Source: Campylobacter blaseri
GTDB lineage: Bacteria > Campylobacterota > Campylobacteria > Campylobacterales > Campylobacteraceae
Reading direction: 5' to 3'
DNA: 64,000 nt
Assembly: GCF_013201895.1 (NCBI RefSeq)
Contig: NZ_CP053841.1
Location: 1,488,001-1,552,000, forward strand
The notes beneath the pieces were generated by a model, which did no database searches, was not told the DNA's origin, and saw nothing but the letters and a program-made list of their open reading frames with translations. Both the position numbers and the translations under genes were made by a program. This document shows, piece after piece, positions 59,118 through 64,000 of the stretch (its first letter is position 1; the number at the start of each line of letters is the position of its first letter).

Positions 59118-60046
59118 TTATTATCCTTTGCAAATTCCATAAATTCATCAAGGCTTTTTAAATCCGTTATAGAATATGTAGGTTTTTTAGTTATTTTTCT
59201 ATTTATGCCTTTTAAAATACTAGAACCAAACTCTATATAACAATCAACTTCATCATCAATATTTTGAATACTTTGCTTATACAATACAGGCTTTACTAAT
59301 TGTGACCTTAAAAGCTGCATTGCTTCTTGCTTTGTATTATAAGACTGAGCTATTACATTAGAAATAACCGGATTAAAACTATCTTTTAAAAGAGGCTCTA
59401 ATTCATTAGATAAAAGTCTGCTAGCGCTCTCAAGCATAGGACAATGGCTTGCCACACTCATATTTAGTAGCATTACTCTTTTAGCGCCTTCTTCTTTAAA
59501 AGTATTTTCTAAATTCTCTAAATCATCCCTATTGCCAGCTAAAACAATTTGGCCATCACTATTATAGTTTGCAGGCCAAACCTCTGCATTTTTATATTCT
59601 CTAGCAGTAGAGCATATCTCTTCTACTTTATCATCAGCAAGACCTAAAATAACCATCATAGATGCATTTTTATCTATGCAGGCTTCTTGCATGAATTTAC
59701 CTCTTTTATTGACTAAACAAACAGTATCTATCAAATCAAAAGCACCGCTTACTCCAAGTGCACTAAACTCACCTAAAGAGTGCCCTAAAGTAAAGCTAGG
59801 CTTTACACTAAGGTTTTCTTCTAGGGCTAAAAAACACATAAATGAATTTAAAACAATAGCAGGTTGTGTAAATTCAGAAATTGATAGTTTTTCATTTTTT
59901 TCAAAAAGCAAATCTTTAAAATCTATATTGCACTGTTTGCTTGCTTCGTTCAATATCTCTCTAGGTTGGGTAAAATTTTCATAAATTTCTTTTCCCATTC
60001 CAGTAGCTTGTGATCCCTGCCCTGGAAATATAAAAGCATATCTCAT
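59114..60046 (-). CDS. fabD: malonyl-CoA:ACP transacylase
   Basis: 310 residues. Catalytic GHSLGE with Ser90, N-terminal FPGQGSQATGMG and C-terminal-part ASHCPMLE. It loads malonyl groups on ACP for fatty-acid elongation. Confidence 0.95.
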   Translation of the reverse strand: MRYAFIFPGQGSQATGMGKEIYENFTQPREILNEASKQCNIDFKDLLFEKNEKLSISEFTQPAIVLNSFMCFLALEENLSVKPSFTLGHSLGEFSALGVSGAFDLIDTVCLVNKRGKFMQEACIDKNASMMVILGLADDKVEEICSTAREYKNAEVWPANYNSDGQIVLAGNRDDLENLENTFKEEGAKRVMLLNMSVASHCPMLESASRLLSNELEPLLKDSFNPVISNVIAQSYNTKQEAMQLLRSQLVKPVLYKQSIQNIDDEVDCYIEFGSSILKGINRKITKKPTYSITDLKSLDEFMEFAKDNN

Positions 60047-60054
60047 ATCTAGTC

Positions 60055-60711
60055 TTAACTTTCTTTATTTTTACAACACTCATGTTCTTTATCATGTTTG
60101 TGATGTCCGCCACCACAACATTGATGATCATCTTTTTCTCCATGATTTCCATCGCCGCAGCATTCATGCCCTTTATCATGCTTATGATGACCGCCACCAC
60201 AACATTCATGCTCTTTTTTAGTTTTACTACCACAACCACAAGATGAACCTTTTCCGCCTATAACACCACTTTTTATCTCGTCTTCAGTAGCAGCTCTTGT
60301 TTCTAAAATTTTTACTTTAAATTCTAAGTCTTTTCCAGCATATGGGTGATTAAAATCAACAATTACCTCTTCTTCGCCAATAGCTTTTACTATAACTCTT
60401 GCTGTTGTATTATCCTCGCCTTGTCCAAAAAGCTCCATTCCCTCAACCAAATCAATACCAGCAAACTGCTCTTTTGGAACACTTTGAATTGCTTTGTCAT
60501 TATACTCGCCAATGCCATCTTTTACATCAATTCTTATAGTTTTTTCTTCATTTTGATTTAACTCAAGCAGACCTTCTTCCAGCTTTGGTATAATCTGATC
60601 AAATCCTGTTATAAATGAAATCGGCTCTTTGTTCCAATTTGTTTCTAAAAGAGTACCTTCATTTGCATCTTTTAACTCATAAATCATAGTTATTACTTTA
60701 TTTTCAGTCAT
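60055..60711 (-). CDS. slyD: SlyD-type FKBP peptidyl-prolyl isomerase with His/Cys-rich tail
   Basis: 218 residues. FKBP/SlyD core with the insert-in-flap domain (about 1-155), then a tail of about 60 residues with repeated CCGGGHHKHDK units, rich in His and Cys (GSSCGCG, HECCGDG, HQCCGGG). Such tails bind nickel, zinc or copper. It precedes fabD by 8 bp in the same order as C. jejuni. Confidence 0.93.
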   Translation of the reverse strand: MTENKVITMIYELKDANEGTLLETNWNKEPISFITGFDQIIPKLEEGLLELNQNEEKTIRIDVKDGIGEYNDKAIQSVPKEQFAGIDLVEGMELFGQGEDNTTARVIVKAIGEEEVIVDFNHPYAGKDLEFKVKILETRAATEDEIKSGVIGGKGSSCGCGSKTKKEHECCGGGHHKHDKGHECCGDGNHGEKDDHQCCGGGHHKHDKEHECCKNKES

Positions 60712-60771
60712 TACTGAACTCCTAATTTTAATTTTTGATTTTTGATTTTAACATAAAATAATAAATAAGAT

Positions 60772-61563
60772 CTATTTTAAAGATTTAGCTTGTTCGCTAT
60801 TTGGATATTGTGATTTTAAGACAGTAAAAAACTTATTAGCACTTGTTGTATCACCAATCTTTTCCAAGCTTAAACCACTATGATATAAAAGAGTTGGCAT
60901 ATATTCAGCATTATCTTTTATCTGAATGCTGTTTCTATATTTTTCTATCGCACCAGAGTATAATTTTTGATTATATAAAATTTCACCCAACATAAAATTC
61001 ACCTCTGCTTTTTTATAGTCTTTAGAATTTAGATAATCGTAGCGTATCTTAGCCTCTGTATATTTTTTATTGTCAAATAATTCTTGTGCACTGATAAATA
61101 TATCTTCTTTTTTCATATCATCAAATGCTATAATTTTTTCAGGTTTATTTTTAGTAACTTTTTCTGTTTTTTTAGAAGTATTTGTTAACTTAGTAGTTTT
61201 TTTATTATTAATTACTGCTAATTTTTCATTTTTTTTTTGAGTGTTTGCGGTATTATTTGCTTGTTTGTTTACTCTTCCGGTTGTTTTTATCTCTAAATCT
61301 GCTATTCTAGCTTCTAATTTAGAAATTTGAGAATTTAATCCTTCAACAACACTTCTCAAGCCTATAATATCTTGTTTTTGTACTTCAATTTCTCTTTGAA
61401 GAGTATTTACTTTTTTTCTATTTTCTAAAAGAACTTGTTCATTCTCTGTTAATCCATATGCATTAGATGATGTTAAATCACCAGCACCAAAAACAGAAAC
61501 TTCTTCTGCAGAAATAGCTTGAACGGCTCCAAAAAGAGCCGTTATTAGTAATATTTTTTTCAT
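60772..61563 (-). CDS. cpoB: Tol-Pal system coordinator CpoB (YbgF)
   Basis: 263 residues. Signal peptide (1-19), a coiled coil (about 45-95) and three TPR-like C-terminal repeats. It coordinates peptidoglycan synthesis with outer-membrane constriction. It is 7 bp after pal. Confidence 0.87.
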   Translation of the reverse strand: MKKILLITALFGAVQAISAEEVSVFGAGDLTSSNAYGLTENEQVLLENRKKVNTLQREIEVQKQDIIGLRSVVEGLNSQISKLEARIADLEIKTTGRVNKQANNTANTQKKNEKLAVINNKKTTKLTNTSKKTEKVTKNKPEKIIAFDDMKKEDIFISAQELFDNKKYTEAKIRYDYLNSKDYKKAEVNFMLGEILYNQKLYSGAIEKYRNSIQIKDNAEYMPTLLYHSGLSLEKIGDTTSANKFFTVLKSQYPNSEQAKSLK

Positions 61564-61570
61564 CTATAAA

Positions 61571-62050
61571 TTAAAAACTAACTTTAAACTCATCACGTCT
61601 GTTTTGAGCGTCGCAAGACTTAGTTTTATCTGTACACACTGGGTTACTTTCACCATAGCTTACTACAGAAATTCTATTAGGGTTTACACCTTCAGCAACC
61701 AATGCATCTTTAGCAGCTTTTGCTCTTTTAAGACCTAGCGCATAGTTATACTCATCAGTACCCCACTCATCGCAGTTTCCTTCAACTTTAACGTTGATAA
61801 ATTCTGCACCTGTTTGGTTGAATAAAGCAGCATTGCTGTTTACTACTGATTTCATTTCTGGCTTGATACTATACTTATCAAAGTCAAAATATACATTTTG
61901 AACTTGGTTTTGTATTTGAGATGCAACTTTTGCCATTCTTTGTGCATCTGTCATAGTTTGTTGACTCATATCTATTTCTGGAGTTTTTTTACTACATCCT
62001 GAAATCATTAGAGCAGCTACTGCTAGTGTGGTTAAAACAATTTTTTTCAT
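61571..62050 (-). CDS. pal: peptidoglycan-associated lipoprotein
   Basis: 159 residues from the ATG at 62050 (AAAGG upstream; GTG at 62059 is the alternative). The lipobox ISGC anchors it in the outer membrane. The OmpA-like domain (VKVEGNCDEWGTDEYNYALGLKRA, VSYGE) binds peptidoglycan. Confidence 0.95.
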   Translation of the reverse strand: MKKIVLTTLAVAALMISGCSKKTPEIDMSQQTMTDAQRMAKVASQIQNQVQNVYFDFDKYSIKPEMKSVVNSNAALFNQTGAEFINVKVEGNCDEWGTDEYNYALGLKRAKAAKDALVAEGVNPNRISVVSYGESNPVCTDKTKSCDAQNRRDEFKVSF

Positions 62051-62082
62051 ATTTAACACCTTTCTTATTTAAGATTTATAGA

Positions 62083-62091
62083 ATTATAACA
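62083..62091 (-). promoter_or_regulatory. extended -10 promoter of pal
   Basis: TGTTATAAT on the minus strand (TGnTATAAT), 33 bp from the pal start, in an A/T-rich context like Campylobacter sigma70 promoters. Confidence 0.5.
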
Positions 62092-62104
62092 CAAAAATTA
62101 AAAA

Positions 62105-63352
62105 TTACCAATCTAAAGATTGAATTTTACCAAGTTTTAGTGGAAAAATAAACCCTTTATTCTCATTTACTCTTATTAATCCAACTGCACTTTGGTAATT
62201 AGAGTCTTTTATATACATTATAGTTCCGCCATCTTGTGAAAATCTTGGAAACAAATTTTTTCCACCAGCGGTTAGTTGCCTAATGTAATCTGTCTGAGTA
62301 GATATCAAATATAGATTAAAAACTCCACCCTCTTCACGACTTGAGTAAGCTATATAGTTTCCATTGGTGCTAATTGAATTATTATTTCTTCCATGATATA
62401 CCATTTGTTCAACATTTCCACCATTTATGTTTTTCATAAAGACATTTGGGTATCCTAGCCTATCACTAACAAATACAATTTTTTCATCATTATCCACAAA
62501 ATTTCCACTTACATCAATTCCCGGATATGTGGTTATTCTATCTTTTTTACCACTTCGCAAATCATATACAAATATATCTGGTTGATCATTTGGTGCATCT
62601 GTAATTGCAAGCTTTGTACCGTCACTACTAACATCAGAAACAGCAAGCATTCCTTGCCCTTCTATTATTCTACTTTTTCTATTGTTTGAAATATTATATT
62701 TAAATATAGTTGGGATATTGCCATTTATATATGCTGTGTAATAAAACTCTCTTTGTTCAGCTGAAGCCCATTTTGGAAATATATTAAACCCTCCACTTAA
62801 AACTACTTGCTGATATGTTAAAGTATAGTCTGCAACTATTATATCACTTGTTTTTGCCGAAGTATATTTAGATATCAAAACCATCTTGTTCATCCAGTCA
62901 ACATTAGCATAGCCAATCTTACTAATAACTTCAGATATTGCTTTATGTGCTAAAAATGGATATTTTCTACCATCTTTAATATTATTGTTTGACTCATAGA
63001 CTATTTTTCCATTTTGAGCAGATAAAACTTTTAAATCCAAGTTTATTGATGATAACTCATTGCCACTAAGGCTATATCTAACTATAAAAGTTGCATTATC
63101 TACTATATTAGTAGTATGGTCTCCATCAAAAGAGCTTACAGAATAAGCATCGCTAACATCAAAAGTCGCTCCAACTTTTAAATCACCTATTATTATTTTA
63201 AAAAATTTATCTTTTAAATTTGCATTTTCTAAAGTAGATGAGTCTTGCACTATGACTTTTGGCAAAGAAACCCCTTGGTTTACTATCGTTGTAGTAGCAT
63301 CGTTTGCAAAAAGCGCTACACAAAAAGAAAAAATTATTATTATTTTTCTCAC
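62105..63352 (-). CDS. tolB: Tol-Pal system beta-propeller protein TolB
   Basis: 415 residues. Signal peptide (about 1-17), N-terminal alpha/beta domain, and a six-bladed propeller with LAITDAPNDQPDIFVYDL, KIVFVSDRLGYPNVF and RFSQDGG-type blades. The start is GTG with AAGGAG 5 nt upstream. Links Pal to the TolQRA motor. Confidence 0.93.
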   Translation of the reverse strand: MRKIIIIFSFCVALFANDATTTIVNQGVSLPKVIVQDSSTLENANLKDKFFKIIIGDLKVGATFDVSDAYSVSSFDGDHTTNIVDNATFIVRYSLSGNELSSINLDLKVLSAQNGKIVYESNNNIKDGRKYPFLAHKAISEVISKIGYANVDWMNKMVLISKYTSAKTSDIIVADYTLTYQQVVLSGGFNIFPKWASAEQREFYYTAYINGNIPTIFKYNISNNRKSRIIEGQGMLAVSDVSSDGTKLAITDAPNDQPDIFVYDLRSGKKDRITTYPGIDVSGNFVDNDEKIVFVSDRLGYPNVFMKNINGGNVEQMVYHGRNNNSISTNGNYIAYSSREEGGVFNLYLISTQTDYIRQLTAGGKNLFPRFSQDGGTIMYIKDSNYQSAVGLIRVNENKGFIFPLKLGKIQSLDW

Positions 63353-63404
63353 ATTGTCTCCTTATTTATTATCTTGATTTGAATTGTATTATAAAATCTT
63401 AAAT

Positions 63405-64000
63405 TTAAGGTATTAAATCTTTCATTTTATACTTATGGGTATAAGCTTTTCCATCTGGTGGTTTAGAAAAGGTAATTGCTTCTACTCTAGATAAAAAATC
63501 TCTTAACTTTTGATTAAACTCGGTGCTGTATGAAAGTTCTAAAATTCTATATGTCGCCCTGCCATTAGGATTAATAGTAATTTCAACCAATGCATCTTGA
63601 TTTGGCATAGCACGGTAAGTGCTCCAAATGCCTGTTAACATTCCATCAACTTCGCCAATAAATTTATTATATACACCTGTTCTTTGTGACCTACCGCTAG
63701 CCTTGTCACCTTTTGTCTTGGCTACTTGCTTACTGCTTATATTTCTATCTTTTAAATTTGTCTTTTTATCGCTTTTTTTACGGCTTTGGATTTTTTCCTC
63801 TTCCTTTTTTCTTGCCTCTTCTAGTTTTTTCTTATCTGCGCTATTAAATAAATCCAGTAAATTTTCTTTTGGTTTTTCTTCTATTTTTTTTGGCGCTTCT
63901 ATAGTCTCTTGTTTTTTATTTTCTGATTTTTCAATAACTTCACTTACTTTTTTATGTGTTGTTTTAATACTTTCCTCTTCTATACTATCGTTAGATTTTT
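63405..64000 (-). CDS. tolA: TolA-like protein with TonB-type C-terminus (5' end outside window)
   Basis: The visible 198 residues are the C-terminal part; the frame is open to the window end. A Lys/Glu-rich coiled linker precedes a TonB/TolA C-terminal domain (GIWSTYRAMPNQDALVEITINPNGRATYRI...). Only the last 78 residues follow an ATG (63641), which is internal. Upstream tolQ/tolR would lie beyond the window. Confidence 0.85.
   Translation of the reverse strand, partial: KSNDSIEEESIKTTHKKVSEVIEKSENKKQETIEAPKKIEEKPKENLLDLFNSADKKKLEEARKKEEEKIQSRKKSDKKTNLKDRNISSKQVAKTKGDKASGRSQRTGVYNKFIGEVDGMLTGIWSTYRAMPNQDALVEITINPNGRATYRILELSYSTEFNQKLRDFLSRVEAITFSKPPDGKAYTHKYKMKDLIP

Noticed and set aside
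59979-60239. 86-residue minus-strand frame overlapping the slyD tail
   Set aside because: It is an alternate-frame reading of the His/Cys repeats of slyD, and its Met/Val/Lys-rich repeats come from that DNA.

Overview
The window is AT-rich chromosomal DNA from an epsilonproteobacterium, almost certainly a Campylobacter. The evidence is gene content and gene order. The blocks tolA-tolB-pal-cpoB-slyD-fabD-mtnN-ttcA, recO/accD-rlmH-dksA-membrane protein-dusB, bamA/tyrA-M23-lpxC-tsaB-thrB-ylxR-infB-rbfA-rimP, and gyrA-comF-lipoprotein-(haoCA)-lepA follow the order I recall from Campylobacter jejuni. Flagellar genes are absent from two places where C. jejuni carries them: no flhF between flhG and folK, and no flgR between asd and gyrA. 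This suggests a non-motile Campylobacter (C. ureolyticus/C. hominis/C. gracilis-like), but the species is not proven.

Layout. 1-3250 is an accessory island ending at the 3' end of a tRNA-Asn. It holds the C-terminal part of a HerA-type ATPase (probably half of a defence system whose partner lies outside the window), an XRE regulator with a Fic protein ('mobile mystery' type pair), and about 870 bp of gene-free AT-rich DNA. 3399-14562 is mostly one strand: pyrC-pyrB, creA (opposite strand), HAD phosphatase, patatin, hemE, UPF0114 protein, a DapF-fold epimerase, asd, gyrA, comF and a MapA-like lipoprotein. 14731-16695 is haoC-haoA (tetraheme donor and octaheme hydroxylamine-oxidoreductase-like enzyme), with what looks like a class II FNR-type promoter. 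lepA follows.

18890-22382 is a restriction-modification locus: a fused endonuclease-methyltransferase subunit and a two-TRD specificity subunit of the type IIB (BcgI-like) design. A G10 tract sits exactly between the two halves of the specificity gene, and a decayed second specificity gene lies downstream. 23636-30770 is a sialic-acid glycan locus: two paralogous GT2 glycosyltransferases, neuB, neuC, neuA, a flippase and a sialyltransferase, translationally coupled by ATGA overlaps at several junctions. 30868-38833 is housekeeping (mnmA, LOG, flhG, folK, pepP-like, aroQ, sppA, DASS transporter, ribD). 38935-42276 is a type V autotransporter adhesin with a G12 tract inside its extended signal peptide. 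From 42430 to the end come translation factors, lpxC, an M23 peptidase, tyrA, bamA, dusB, dksA, rlmH, accD, recO, ttcA, mtnN, fabD, slyD and the tol-pal envelope operon.

The most interesting signal is contingency biology. Two independent poly-G switches control a surface autotransporter and the recognition specificity (or dimeric state) of a DNA methyltransferase/nuclease, and a sialylated-glycan locus lies between them, with an in-frame minisatellite in its sialyltransferase. Both tracts are in the ON (full-length) phase in this sequence, and one-base slippage in either direction gives an immediate stop in both genes.
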